A stretch of 64,000 nt of DNA from Linnemannia schmuckeri (GCA_029449235.1 JANATG010000021.1:466001-530000), one strand, 5' to 3'; numbered from the stretch's first letter, positions 1-9,416 are shown. A program made the numbers and translations. Notes: generated by a model not told the origin, from the sequence alone.

Positions 1-173
1 GAAGAAAAAAATCAAGGAATAGTCAGAGGTAAGAAAAGAGATGAATGGTGATGAAAAGAAAAAGGATGAACAAAACAAAGGGACGAGAGGAATTGTTTAG
101 GGTCAAAAGCCCACAAAGATTATAATCCGCGAAACTATTGTGGCGCCGACTCTATTTTTATTCGAGCAAGCAT

Positions 174-645
174 ATTGGGGAGGTTTAGCAATTGAAATAT
201 TTGAAAAAATAGAGTGACTGGGAAATTGACGAAGTCCTTAATCCAGATAAGGAATAGATGGTGTGGAGCTGGACAGGTCCAGAGTCAGATGCAAAATCTT
301 TTTTTTTCGACTGAAAATCAACCAAAGACTGCACTGAGGAGCGCCCTCCACAATCGAATTCTCTGTCGACAAAGAAATGGCGTTGGTTTTGGACTTCATT
401 CCACCACTCACTCGTTGGTACCTCAGGCACCTTCTTTCTTCCAACCTTGATACCCTTGATACCCTTGATACCCTTGATACTCTATACCACCATGGACGCA
501 CTGGGTGCCGCCTGTCAACGAGCAATCGGGTACAACCGTCGCGGTGGTCGTTCATTGTTGTATGGACATGTGTTCATGATGCTTCCTTTTTAAGACTCGG
601 TCGATTTTTTTTTTGAAATTTGAAAAGCTGCTAAACCTCCATATT
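174..645. mobile_element. Non-autonomous TIR element (MITE-like), about 470 bp
   Basis: The two ends are inverted copies: the left end reads GGAGGTTTAGCA followed by an A/T-rich stretch with GAAATATTTGAAAAAA, and the right end reads on the other strand GGAGGTTTAGCA then TTTCAAATTTCAAAAAA. The interior has no convincing protein. It carries a short CTTGATACC tandem repeat. The TIRs suggest a DNA transposon derivative; the superfamily cannot be assigned, and a target duplication is not clear (TA or ATA at the ends). Confidence 0.5.
446..484. repeat. Tandem 9-bp repeat (CTTGATACC)n
   Basis: About four head-to-tail copies of CTTGATACC, the last diverged, inside the TIR element. On the minus strand it would encode repeated Val-Ser-Arg, but no gene context supports translation. 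Confidence 0.8.
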
Positions 646-1255
646 GTTTATTCTGGTTGGCTGTGCGCCTTATATTGCCAAAATACGACTTCACAATAGA
701 AAACACGCTGTATGTAAGGCTCTGTTTGCGAACCTCTGGATGCTTTGGAAGGAAACCTTTGGAATCGGTGGCCTTTGTGTAGAATGCTCACCCACTTCGA
801 ATTCTATTCTGTCGGCCATAGGAGTCACTCGACTGTCGTTCGCTTGTTCAGTCATAGGACGCCATTACATTTAAATCCTATAAAAAGCACTCATACGGGC
901 TGTGCACGAGCCACAGGAAATTGCCTTTTGTAGATTAGCGGGTCACAATAACATGCGCACTTTTCCTGGAAAAAGGGCGTAAAGAAGACGAAAAACAACT
1001 AAACCAAAAATAGGGACGTCCAAGAAATCAAGGGATACAAGGGAAACGAAAAGACGGCTGAGGAGAGTGCTGCAAAAAAGGAGGGACATCAAAAGATCAA
1101 AGGCGCTCTGAAAGAGGAAGGGCAGTAAGAGATCAAGGGCACACAGAGATATAGGAGGCATGCTCCGAGTTTAGTTCAAAAAGGTGCGATGCAAGCACAA
1201 AATCAAGACAAACTTGAGAGTCAGCAACAAACCCGGATCGTTTAATCAGCCTGCT
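646..1255. other. Intergenic, no gene seen
   Basis: No coding pattern. The part from about 1010 to 1150 is purine-rich, with several AGATCAAGGG/ATCAAAGG units that resemble the sequence at 53190-53290, so it is probably old repeat DNA. Confidence 0.5.
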
Positions 1256-1257
1256 CG

Positions 1258-1360
1258 CCCCAACCAAGCGTTCAAAGCGATGTTGTTTTTTGATCCTTCG
1301 ATGTTGGCTCGTCCTATCGTACTCAGAAGGAATATGTGATGATTGTTTGCTCAACAAGGG
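1258..1360 (+). repeat. 28S rRNA-derived dispersed repeat, copy 1
   Basis: The segment carries diverged versions of the LSU rRNA motifs CCAAGCGTTCATAGCGACG, TTTTTGATCCTTCGATG and GGCTCTTCCTATC, in order. It is followed by a purine-rich tail of GGGATCAAGG-type units to about 1480, resembling the sequence at 52270-52350 near copy 6. It is a fragment and cannot be a functional rRNA. Confidence 0.75.
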
Positions 1361-1678
1361 ACGAAAAAGAAAGGGAACAATGGAGTGAAAGAAGGCATCC
1401 AAAAAAGAAAGAAGGGATCAAGGCAGAGAAAGAATACATCCAAAAAAAAGAAAGGAGAGATCAAGGGCAGGCTGAGTGAAACAGGCACAAAGGAAGAAAT
1501 TGCAGTGAGTGGTTCGCTGTTATTATTAAGACAAGATATGTTTATGATACTAGTTCTACGCATAAGTTTTAGTAGTACATGCAACGATTAAACGCGCCAA
1601 CTATGGTCTAGAGAGGAGAAAAATGGTAGCTGTTAATCTAAGTCCGCGAGTGTGCTAAAGTATGTACGAGGCACATGA

Positions 1679-1780
1679 ACTGGATTGTGGCAACCGAGCA
1701 TTCATAGCGACATTGCATTTTGATCCTCCGATATCGGCTCTTTCTCCCTTCCATGCAGGAGAATTCGAAGACTTGATGTG
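1679..1780 (+). repeat. 28S rRNA-derived dispersed repeat, copy 2
   Basis: Begins at AACTGGATTGTGGCAACC (rRNA AACTGGCTTGTGGCAGCC) and continues through the CATTCATAGCGAC and GATCCTCCGATATCGGCTC segments to GAGAATTCG. The 5' edge is close to that of copies 4-6. Downstream it diverges from rRNA at the same place as copies 5 and 7 (after GGCTCTTTC), which supports a subfamily. Confidence 0.75.
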
Positions 1781-1799
1781 GAAGCGTTGTTTGCCTGCG

Positions 1800-3050
1800 C
1801 TAATTCTTGGATCACTTGAAGGATTTGATTTTCGTGGCTGGCTTACGCGCGATGGTCATGCTCTCACGTAGAAATCGTACTCGCATTTAAGGGGTTTGCT
1901 TTTACAATGCAAGCCGACCCCCAATCATCCACCGATCCGTCCAGGCAGCGAGCCGGACGTCCGGTCGAGAGGGGAGAGACGAAGAAAGAGAGGGAATACG
2001 TCTAGTCAAAGAGGAGGGAGGAGGGAGAGTCCAATTATGCTTTCCGATCGATAGCGACTCCCCTAGGACCCTGCCACCTGATTTGTATTATTGTGGGTAA
2101 ATCGCTACGAAGGCAATGTCACGTTGATGAAAAGTAAGCTACAAAAATCGATTAGTCATGAAAATATATCTTAAAATTGGCTCAATTCTCAAAACTTGAA
2201 TTGTTAGTGACATTGATGAGCGTGGTAGTGTAATAGTAGTAGATCAAGAGAGAGGATATATGTGGGATGGGAGTCAAGAACGAACAGTATATCAAGGAGT
2301 GATGATGGCAAAGATGATGATGAGTTAAGAATGGAGACAAGTAATATACACACTACGTTCATGGTCGCACAAAAAAATTTCAACAGCGACTGAACTGATC
2401 ATCTCCCATTGGGCAACCATTAACACCTCTCACCACACTGCACTACCCACACCCCTCTCCAATTAGGCCCCTATCTATCTACCTCTCCATCTAACCGCTC
2501 GGCCACCTGACCACCCACCGGTGCCCTGTTACCTAGCACACATAAACACCCCGGTTCCCCACTGTACAAATAAACATTATCACGACATCTTCCTTGACTA
2601 CTCCTTTTGTCCCCTAAGCTTTCTTTGTATCTATTACGGGAACTGATGATAGAATCGAGGGTACTATTCTGGATTGCAACCATTGGCTCACTCTACTTCT
2701 GAGCGGCATGTTGACATTTTGTTTTTTCTTTGTGCGCAGGAGGATTCCCATCTCACTCTCGTTCCGAATGACCACCGCAGCCTTTGCCTTTATCAATGTC
2801 TACTCATTGCTCTTTTATTTAATTGTTGTCGTCGCTGAATGATTTCACGGGAATGTGAAATACAAAGGAAACGTGGAAGATGAGAAGGATACGAATGAGA
2901 AGATTGAGAAGAAATAAGTTGGAGAGAGAGAAGAGGAAGAGATGAGAAGGAGAAGGAGGGACAAGAGAATGGCAGAGCAGCGACAAGCTGAATAAAGACA
3001 GAGAGCGAAGTAACCCCCTTGTGAAATAATGTAAGAGGCTATAAAGCTTC
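1800..3050. other. Intergenic, no gene seen
   Basis: Open frames here are short and without splice support. The stretch 2220-2350 is rich in short purine repeats and 2440-2580 is C/A-rich. Nothing recognisable as a promoter or RNA gene was found. Confidence 0.45.
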
Positions 3051-3058
3051 GCTTGTGC

Positions 3059-4680
3059 CTATACAGCCAAATTACCAGTCTGGGGCTGACCTTGAGCAGA
3101 AATCTTGTTGTTAAGCAACTCCATATCGAGGTACAACTCCTTTATAACTTCTACGAAGGGATGGTCTTTCTCCAGCAGAGAGGTAGCCTGATCGGACTGC
3201 GCATCTTGACTGGAATAATCGGCCATGGTATCGTTGGACGCGTCACCATTCCAAGCGGTGAACTTTTTTGGTAGGTTTGGTCTGCACAGTTTTCTACAAC
3301 ATCCAAAAGGATCCAAGCGACTAAGAGCCATGCAGAAATGTTGTACCAAACTGTTAGGGACATGTTCCCGTGATGTGCATAATACCAGACGGCGATCATC
3401 AATTATAGCGTTGTCAGGTACCTCGATCCAAAGCAGAAACAGAAAATTCCGGTCACGAGAGAGAGAGCGCCTCCCCAACTCGAGAAAGCACTTGGAATGG
3501 TCGTTATTCTGTGGGTCAAATAGATAGAGAATAGAAACAAATCTCTTAACAATCGACAACTAATACCAAGTACGAAAACGGTAGAAAAAACAACGCAGGG
3601 AGAGAGCAAAGTAAACTTACAGTATCTGAGTCTGCTCGATGTTAGTTAGAGGTACCTTGACATTGAGGTAGGACTCATTCATTGGAATTGGGAAAGTATT
3701 AAAGCTGGAGCTGATAGAGTGTTGTGGTTGACTGAATGTCATTCCCATTAGACCCCAGATATCTGTACGCCGAAGATAAGTCTTCTTAGGAATCGTGTAG
3801 AGCGGTCCTCGTTCTCCTTTCGGAAGGAAATAATAAAGGTTGGCTGTCCCAAAGTCTAAATACATGGTCCTCTCTGGATTACCGGGCAACTTAACATTCC
3901 CTATAACAGCGGTTAAGGAGAAATATTTGAGCACATAGTTGGTAAAGATGGATTCACGGAAGTCCACTCTATGAATACAACTGCTAATGGAACTCACGAG
4001 TTGGAAACACGCGTAGGGTCACTGGGTGCACCTAAAAATTCAACATTGAACGAGGAACCCAACAGAATCAGTATATCGTCACTGCATTAAACCCTTAACT
4101 ACCATCGTTCAACTCGTGTGCAAAGTAGACCTTACGTCGTTAGAAGCAGGATCATTTGGTGTGATAATAAGTCTGAGAGCTGCAAGGGAACTCCTGTTGA
4201 ATGACTGTTCCCCAAAGGAGGCAATGGTAATGCCATCATGTCGATCCGCGCAAGCCGGACGGCTAAATATAGGCAAGGAGGTATCGTTTCCTCCATTTAC
4301 CCATGTCCGGCTAGTCAGCCCAATCTGGGGTCCATCTGTAGTCAAGCCTTGCTCATCGTACCAATCACCCACTTTGACGGAAGCTTGTTTCGTGCAGAGA
4401 ATTACGTCGGGCATTTCTGTGAATCCATTAAGGCCGGAGATTTCAGTCGTCTGCAAAAAGTAATCAAAAGTCAGCATTGCCATGACCAACGTCACGAGGT
4501 AATACAGCAATCCGAGAACTTTGGGGGGCGGAGAAAAACAGTTAGGAAACCATATAGATACCCGTTACTTTTTTTACTTTTGCTATCGCTTGGGTACATT
4601 AACTTACTGCTGAACATGATACAGATCCACCGAAGCGACGTAATTAATACAGTGTCGGATGACTTTCTGAGTTCGAACAT
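3059..4680 (-). CDS. Multi-exon membrane protein of unknown function
   Basis: I recognise no named family, but the exon structure is clear. Exons: 4680-4608 (start MFELRKSS), 4518-4136, about 4031-3621, 3508-3422 and 3320-3059. The phases join cleanly at introns 1, 3 and 4 (for example SFNTF...NIEQTQIL to ITTIPSAFSSWGG, and FCFCFGSS to RLDPFGCC). A transmembrane helix lies at the exon 1/2 junction (LGLLYYLVTLVMAMLTFDYF); a second, GGALSLVTGIFCFCFG, lies near the end, followed by a soluble tail ending in KELYLDMELLNNKISAQGQP. The 5' UTR seems to hold another intron (GTAAGC at about 4807). Intron 2 (acceptor at 4032) does not restore the frame: read directly, it meets a stop. The gene may therefore carry a frameshift near 3998-4031 or use a splice I cannot see. 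The two-gene transposon sits about 240 bp upstream of the start. Confidence 0.6.
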
Positions 4681-4922
4681 GTTGGATCGAAGAGCTAGTG
4701 AAGATCGGTTGGTAAGCTGTCTTTGATTGTGGATACAAAATGGCAGAGAGGAAAAAGTAGGGATTACACGGGAAATATACAAACGGACCAAGGGAGAATA
4801 GTAGCTTACCTTGAATTGAGCGATGGAAATATTAGTAACTTTTACAGGAGATGAAGTGTTGAAGAGAGGCAGAAAAAGAGAGATGATAAAGAACAGGACG
4901 GAATAATAAAAGAGTTTGCATG

Positions 4923-4968
4923 TATATATTGCGCGTTTCAAGGAAAATGAATTTTTTTGGCTACTATT
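4923..4968 (+). repeat. Left terminal inverted repeat of the two-gene transposon
   Basis: Matches the reverse complement of 7785-7833 at the outer 19 bases and again at AAAATGAA and the CTACTA block, with small differences between. A related end occurs at the MITE at 9417-9568. Confidence 0.75.
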
Positions 4969-5360
4969 CACGCTTTAAGCAGTCCTATTAATTTTTTTTT
5001 GAGCGATTAATTTTCTAGTCACTCCGATTAGTCAACTAAACGTTAGCGCCACAAACACGAAAAACCTGCCCAACAGCTCGACTTGCTTTACTATCCGTTG
5101 GATCAAAGAGTGTAAAAGCATTCGATTTATTTAACACTTATAGATTTGCACTTTTTTTTTACCTCAAAGTCATAAGTGCTAGTTTATTCGAGGAGAGGGA
5201 ATTGGGCTATTCTAGCCAGTTTAAAAGCTAGACCTGCCCGATCACAAGATGAAAAAGAAAGTCATTTTTTTGCAATGTTTGTGTGCCTTACTTTCCCCTT
5301 TTTCTTTTCTGTTCATCACCTTCCTTCTTTTTCCACTCTTTCTTTTTTTTCTTTTTTACA

Positions 5361-6426
5361 ATGGCATTTTCAGAGGACCTTCGATGGAGAGCGGTTATTC
5401 TTTTCAGCTTTATGGCTGTAGATATGAATGAAGTAGCCACTTTGCTAGGTGTATCCCCAGCTAGCGTTAAGCGCTGGACAGGTAATGAAATGCGATATGC
5501 CGTTCGTTCGTTTGATAACGCACAAAGAAATATCTTGACAAGCCATTGTTACAGATTGCTTTAACTCGACAGGACATGTATACAAGAAAACTGAACGGTT
5601 GGCCCGTCCGGTATGGCCGATAGACGTACAGAACGGCGTCAAGGCCTTTGTGAACGAGCACCCTTGCTTTTATTTGGAGGAGGTGCAATCATTCATTCAA
5701 GATACGTATCCTGAAGTGCCAAACACTTCCATTCCGACAATCTGCCGTGCATTGCGTCATGTCCTGAAGTTGAGCAGGAAAAAGATCGAAAAGCGAGCGC
5801 GTGAAGCGGTTCCCGTGGAGCTGGAGGATTTCAAGTTCAGTCTTCGACCGTTCTACAACTTTCCCGAGCAACTGATTTTCGTGGACGAAACCAGCAAGGA
5901 TGGAAGGGACGCTATTCGTAGATATGCTTGGGCGCCTATTGGCTCTCCGGCAATTGTCTCGCTTCCTTTCTCACGCGGCCAGCGTGTCTCTGCACTAGCT
6001 GCTTTCAACAGCAAAGGATTTTTGGCATGGTCCTTTACTACGGGGACTTTTACCAGACAAACATTCCACGATGCATTTGTTAACACCATTCTCCCTCATC
6101 TCCATCCTTGGCCCATGCCCAACTCAATTGTTATTATTGATAATGCCCGCATTCATATGTATAAACAGTTTCAAGATGCCATTGAAACTCGCGGAGCATT
6201 ACTCTTTTTTTTACCTCCATATTCTCCTCACCTCAATCCCATCGAAACCGGGTTTTCTTTGGTCAAGAGGTATATTCAAAAAAATGGCTACCTTGCTTTT
6301 CACCACCTCCCTGAACCAGTGCTAGACTTAGCATTCAGCCAATGCGCAAGCAAAGACGGGTTGGCCATCAATTTGTTTTCACACAGCGGGTATGAACGTG
6401 GCTTTTTGAACTTCAAATCACAATAA
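5361..6426 (+). CDS. DDE transposase, IS630/Tc1-mariner superfamily (DD34E), spliced
   Basis: Cuts and joins the ends of its own element. Two exons, 5361-5481 and 5555-6426, flank a 73-bp intron (GTAATG...TTACAG); joining them gives an uninterrupted 330-residue protein. The start ATG follows a pyrimidine-rich leader. Residues about 1-45 form a helix-turn-helix (SEDLRWRAVILF, then NEVATLLGVSPASVKRW). The catalytic core shows the first Asp in FVDETSKDGR, the second in IVIIDNARIH, and Glu in PHLNPIETGF, with exactly 34 residues between the second Asp and the Glu. Length is normal for the family. All three catalytic residues are present and I see no stop or frameshift, so activity is plausible. 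The stop codon lies inside the shared polyadenylation palindrome with the convergent gene. Confidence 0.88.
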
Positions 6427-6435
6427 ACGTTTATT
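6422..6435. terminator. Shared palindromic polyadenylation signal of two convergent genes
   Basis: AATAAACGTTTATT is a perfect 14-bp palindrome, so it presents the AATAAA hexamer on both strands. It overlaps the transposase stop codon and lies 8 bp beyond the stop of the opposing gene. Function as a 3'-end signal is inferred from the hexamer and its position. Confidence 0.55.
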
Positions 6436-6442
6436 CATATGC

Positions 6443-7642
6443 TTAGTCATCGTCTTCATGATCAGCGTCTCTAAGATCATCTTCAGGGCGGGCAGGGATA
6501 CCAACATCAAAGTTTACAAGCCCATTTAAATTGATATCGGGCAAACCAAGCGCGTGTCGTAGGTCCGCTATATTGATTCTGAGTGTAGCTTGTATACTGA
6601 TGTAGTTATCATGTCGTTCCTCGTTCTGTACAGTATTGTGTTGGTCGAGAGCTGCTCGCTCGTCGTCCAGATGTTGAAGCTGACGAAAAGTCGCTGTCTG
6701 GGGTACTGCTAGTTGATCGAGTGGCGTCTGCTGAACCCTTTTGGCCAGACTCCTTGCGAAATAAGCCCTTGACATGGAGCCCATTGGATTAAGGGTTCCT
6801 TGGCCAATGGCGAGCTCAATTCGCCCGTCCTCCTCTTGAATGCGGCGTTGAGAAGACCTTCTAATTGTGTCCTGCCTTCCTGGAGCGGGGACGCGAGGCT
6901 GAGGCGGAACCTGGACCTGGGCATCCGTGAGATAGGCGAAAAGGTCGATCACTACTTTATCGGTGTCATTTAGTCGCTTGGCCTCCGCGGTCCACGCACG
7001 CTTGAGCTTACCCTCGTAGTCTTCATCATCCAGCCTTAAGAAAAGCTGTTGGGGGGTGCTGTGCGTTGGTTTTATGTACAACGTCTGGCCCAATTCCCAC
7101 TCAAAGTCCTTCAGTGTTGGGAGATCCGTCCGGTGTCTGACCTTTGCAATTAGTGAGTCCAGCGTGTCTTCCTCCCAGCGAAAGCTCCAAACAGCAGCAG
7201 CAGGCCAGCTGTTGCGGACTCGACAGTGGGTGTACGGTTGCCCGTAGCGAAGGTTGATACGCAGTGTAATAGATTCTGGAATCTCCGTGTGAGGACGTCC
7301 AGGAGTTGCAGGGCGAGAGGTAGAGGTGGCAGCAGAAGTAGCGGAGGCAGAAGTCGAGGGAGAGGGAGGGGTAGAGGGGTTACGAGGTGGAAGTGGAGGA
7401 GAGAGAGTACGAGGAGGAGGGGGAGGAGAAGGAGAAGGGGAGGAGAGAGGTCTATTTGGTGTAGTTGGAGACGGTGCAAGGGGTCGTATGCCCCTCGTCT
7501 TTCGGCGAGGAATAAGGGGTTCGTCTGAGGAGGGCGAACGATTACGACGTTTAGGAGAAGAAGAGTAGGGGAGAGAGACGAGGGAAGGATTGGTCCCAGA
7601 TTCATTTCGTGTAAGGATGCGCCTTTTAGTGTTCTTGGACAT
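6443..7642 (-). CDS. Accessory protein encoded inside the transposon, unknown function
   Basis: I do not recognise the family. It encodes 399 residues from the ATG at 7642 (MSKNTKRRILTRNES); an in-frame ATG 16 codons upstream is less likely. The N-terminal third is rich in Pro, Ser, Thr and Arg and probably disordered, with basic patches (KRRNRS, PRRKTRG) that could be nuclear localisation signals. The middle is better structured (LRINLRYGQPYTHCRV, WSFRWEEDTLDSLIAKV, DKVVIDLFAYLTDAQV). The C-terminus has a helical LRINIADLRHALGLPDI segment and an acidic end DADHEDDD. It has no visible DDE, helicase, protease or zinc motif. Because it lies inside the TIRs and converges with the transposase, a role in transposition, DNA binding or regulation is the natural inference, but a captured host gene is also possible. 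Confidence 0.75.
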   Translation of the reverse strand: MSKNTKRRILTRNESGTNPSLVSLPYSSSPKRRNRSPSSDEPLIPRRKTRGIRPLAPSPTTPNRPLSSPSPSPPPPPRTLSPPLPPRNPSTPPSPSTSASATSAATSTSRPATPGRPHTEIPESITLRINLRYGQPYTHCRVRNSWPAAAVWSFRWEEDTLDSLIAKVRHRTDLPTLKDFEWELGQTLYIKPTHSTPQQLFLRLDDEDYEGKLKRAWTAEAKRLNDTDKVVIDLFAYLTDAQVQVPPQPRVPAPGRQDTIRRSSQRRIQEEDGRIELAIGQGTLNPMGSMSRAYFARSLAKRVQQTPLDQLAVPQTATFRQLQHLDDERAALDQHNTVQNEERHDNYISIQATLRINIADLRHALGLPDINLNGLVNFDVGIPARPEDDLRDADHEDDD

Positions 7643-7784
7643 GGTTGTGGCGAAAAGGATAGGTGAAAAAGAAAACGAAAAGCGTTTCACCGCACTGGTA
7701 GTTTGTAGAAATTTTTTTTTGGAAGAGGATTAGAGACACAACCAGTAAGATTAGAGGCTGGAAGGATTAGATCTAATGCCAGAT

Positions 7785-7833
7785 TAGTAGTCACTTTTTT
7801 TGTTCATTTTTATTGAAACGCGCAATATATATA
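7785..7833 (-). repeat. Right terminal inverted repeat of the two-gene transposon
   Basis: Reverse complement begins TATATATTGCGCGTTTCAA and matches the left end at 4923. Immediately outside it begins the 123-bp tandem array. Confidence 0.75.
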
Positions 7834-7854
7834 ATCAACTCTTGAACGGTTAAG

Positions 7855-8385
7855 TAGTTGATTTCATAGCTTTCTATGATAGAGGCGCACAGATACAAGC
7901 GCATATGGAATATTAACATGATACTCGAAAGTGACAGGGTCAGAGAAGAAAACCTCGCACTTGTACACGATTGGTCAGATCTCAATTTTGGAGTCTAGAA
8001 GCATGAGTAATTGATTTCATTGCTGCATGCATTCATGGTTGTGTGAGTGAAGGAGGACATGTTTAGAGAAAAAGATCCCACACTTGCACACTATTGTTCA
8101 GATCTCAATGTTAGAGTCTAGAAGCATGCGTAATTGATTTAACGGATGCATGCACTGATAGTCGTGTGAGTAAAGGAGGGCATGCTTAGAGAAAAAGATC
8201 CCGCACTTGTACACCATTGTCCAGATCTCAATGTTAGAGTCTTGAAGCACGAGTAATTGATTTCACGGATATATGCACTCATGGTCGTGTGAGTGAACGA
8301 AAAGTGCTCAGGGAAGAAAAACCCCCGCTTGCACACCATTGTCCAGGTGTCAATGATAGAGTCTAGAAGCATGAGTAATTGGCCA
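7855..8385. repeat. Tandem array of an about 123-bp unit, roughly four copies
   Basis: Each unit contains CTCAATGTTAGAGTC, then AGAAGCATGAGTAATTGATT, then GTCGTGTGAGTGAA and CACTTGTACACCATTGT. The CTCAAT/GTCAAT landmarks fall near 7981, 8104, 8227 and 8349, giving a period of 122-123 bp. A diverged partial unit lies at about 7855-7980. No reading frame stays open through the units, so this is a minisatellite or satellite remnant, not a repeat protein. Confidence 0.85.
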
Positions 8386-8533
8386 AAGGAATGTCAGCAT
8401 GAGTATCAAGAACAACTCCACGGTAACAGCCACACGCGGCAGTGACACAAAGTCATGGAAGCTAAGGAGACAAGAGTAGCAGTTGCCGTTCTGATTGCGG
8501 TTCAGGTTTCTAACTAGCTGGGGGTTTTTTTGG

Positions 8534-8580
8534 CAGCCAAGCGTTCATATCGACATTTCTTTTGTTCCTTGATAGCAAAA
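8534..8580 (+). repeat. 28S rRNA-derived dispersed repeat, copy 3 (short)
   Basis: Contains GGCAGCCAAGCGTTCATA and a diverged CGACATT...TTCCTTGAT. It is followed by short imperfect GTGATGGCAAAGTCACT units to about 8740. Confidence 0.6.
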
Positions 8581-8639
8581 TCAGCATCACTGGGGGCTAT
8601 CTTGGTGGCAAAGTGCGGTGGAGTGGCAAAATTGATAGT

Positions 8640-8745
8640 CGAGTCGCACTTTTCCTTGCAGCGATGGCACATGCACAGGTGTGATGGCAGAGTGATGGCA
8701 AAGTCACTGATGGCAAAGTCAGTGATGGCAAAGATGTGCAACAAA
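8640..8745. repeat. Short tandem repeat around GTGATGGCAAAGTCACT
   Basis: Several imperfect copies of GATGGCA(A)AGTCACT occur in succession, densest at 8680-8735. They encode nothing recognisable. Confidence 0.6.
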
Positions 8746-8834
8746 GGCGCAGAGACAGCAGCATGAGTGATTGTTCAATACCAATCATGGTTGCACAAGA
8801 AATTTCACGGGCCCCTGTAAGAAAACATAGGAGC

Positions 8835-9405
8835 AGTTAATGGCTTGTGGTAGCCAAGAGTTGATAGCAACGTAGCTTTTTAATCCTCGATGTCGGATCT
8901 TCCTATCATACTGAAGCAGAATTCAGTAAGTGTTAGATTGTTCACCCACTGATAGGGAACAAGGCCTGGGGTTTAGACCGTCGTAAGATAGGTTAGTTTT
9001 ACCCTCCTGATAAAATATTGTTGCAATAGTAATTGAACTTGGTACGAGAGGAACCGTTCATGCGGATAATTGGTATTTGGGCCTGCCTGAGCAGGCAATG
9101 GCCCGAAGCTATCATCCGTTGGGTTATGGCTGAACGCCTCTAAGTCAGAACCCGTGCTAGAACGCGACGATTACCACCTTTTCCGACCTTTAGTTGAATA
9201 CGAATAGATCTTCGGATGCTGAATCATACTACGTGGGGTTAACTTGCGGGCGGAAAGGCTTTGTGAAGTTCCTGCTATTATTAATTTCAGATATTGGAAG
9301 AGTAAACTCATTGCAGACAACTTTTAAGCAACGATGTACTATAAGCAGACGAGTATCCTTGTTGATACGGGCTGCTAAGGTGAAGCACTTTTGTTGCACA
9401 GATCT
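8835..9405 (+). pseudogene. 28S (LSU) rRNA 3'-terminal fragment, diverged
   Basis: About 570 nt collinear with the 3' end of fungal LSU rRNA. In order I see TGGCTTGTGG, CTATCATACTGAAGCAGAAT, GATTGTTCACCCACTGATAG, GTTTAGACCGTCG, GTTAGTTTTACCCT, a sarcin-ricin-like loop TACGAGAGGAACCGTTCAT, GGTTATGGCTGAACGCCTCT and GCTAGAACGCGACGATT. After these come weaker matches to the extreme 3' end (GGCGGAAAGGCTTTG, TATAAGCAGACGAGTA). Substitutions throughout, including in the sarcin-ricin region (AGTACGAG changed to GGTACGAG), and the lack of any upstream rRNA show a pseudogene. Its 5' edge is near the same rRNA position as the other copies. Confidence 0.85.
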
Positions 9406-9416
9406 ATTCTTTAAAG

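Larger units (their letters stand above)
4923..7833. mobile_element. Two-gene IS630/Tc1-mariner-type DNA transposon
   Basis: About 2.9 kb bounded by terminal inverted repeats. The left end (about 4923-4968) reads TATATATTGCGCGTTTCAA, then AAAATGAA and GGCTACTA. The right end on the minus strand (7833 back to about 7785) reads TATATATTGCGCGTTTCAA, then AAAAATGAAC and GTGACTACTA. The ends lie in TATA-type sequence, as expected for insertion at TA. Inside are a spliced transposase on the plus strand (5361-6426) and a convergent second gene on the minus strand (7642-6443), with 16 bp between their stop codons. Both genes are open, so the element may be recent. It lies in the upstream region of the membrane-protein gene at 3059-4680. 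Confidence 0.8.

Noticed and set aside
7855..8385. CRISPR-like array
   Set aside because: Units are adjacent 123-bp repeats with no short repeat/unique spacer pattern, and the genome is eukaryotic.
8835..9405. Functional rRNA gene
   Set aside because: Only the 3' end is present and it has many changes at conserved positions.
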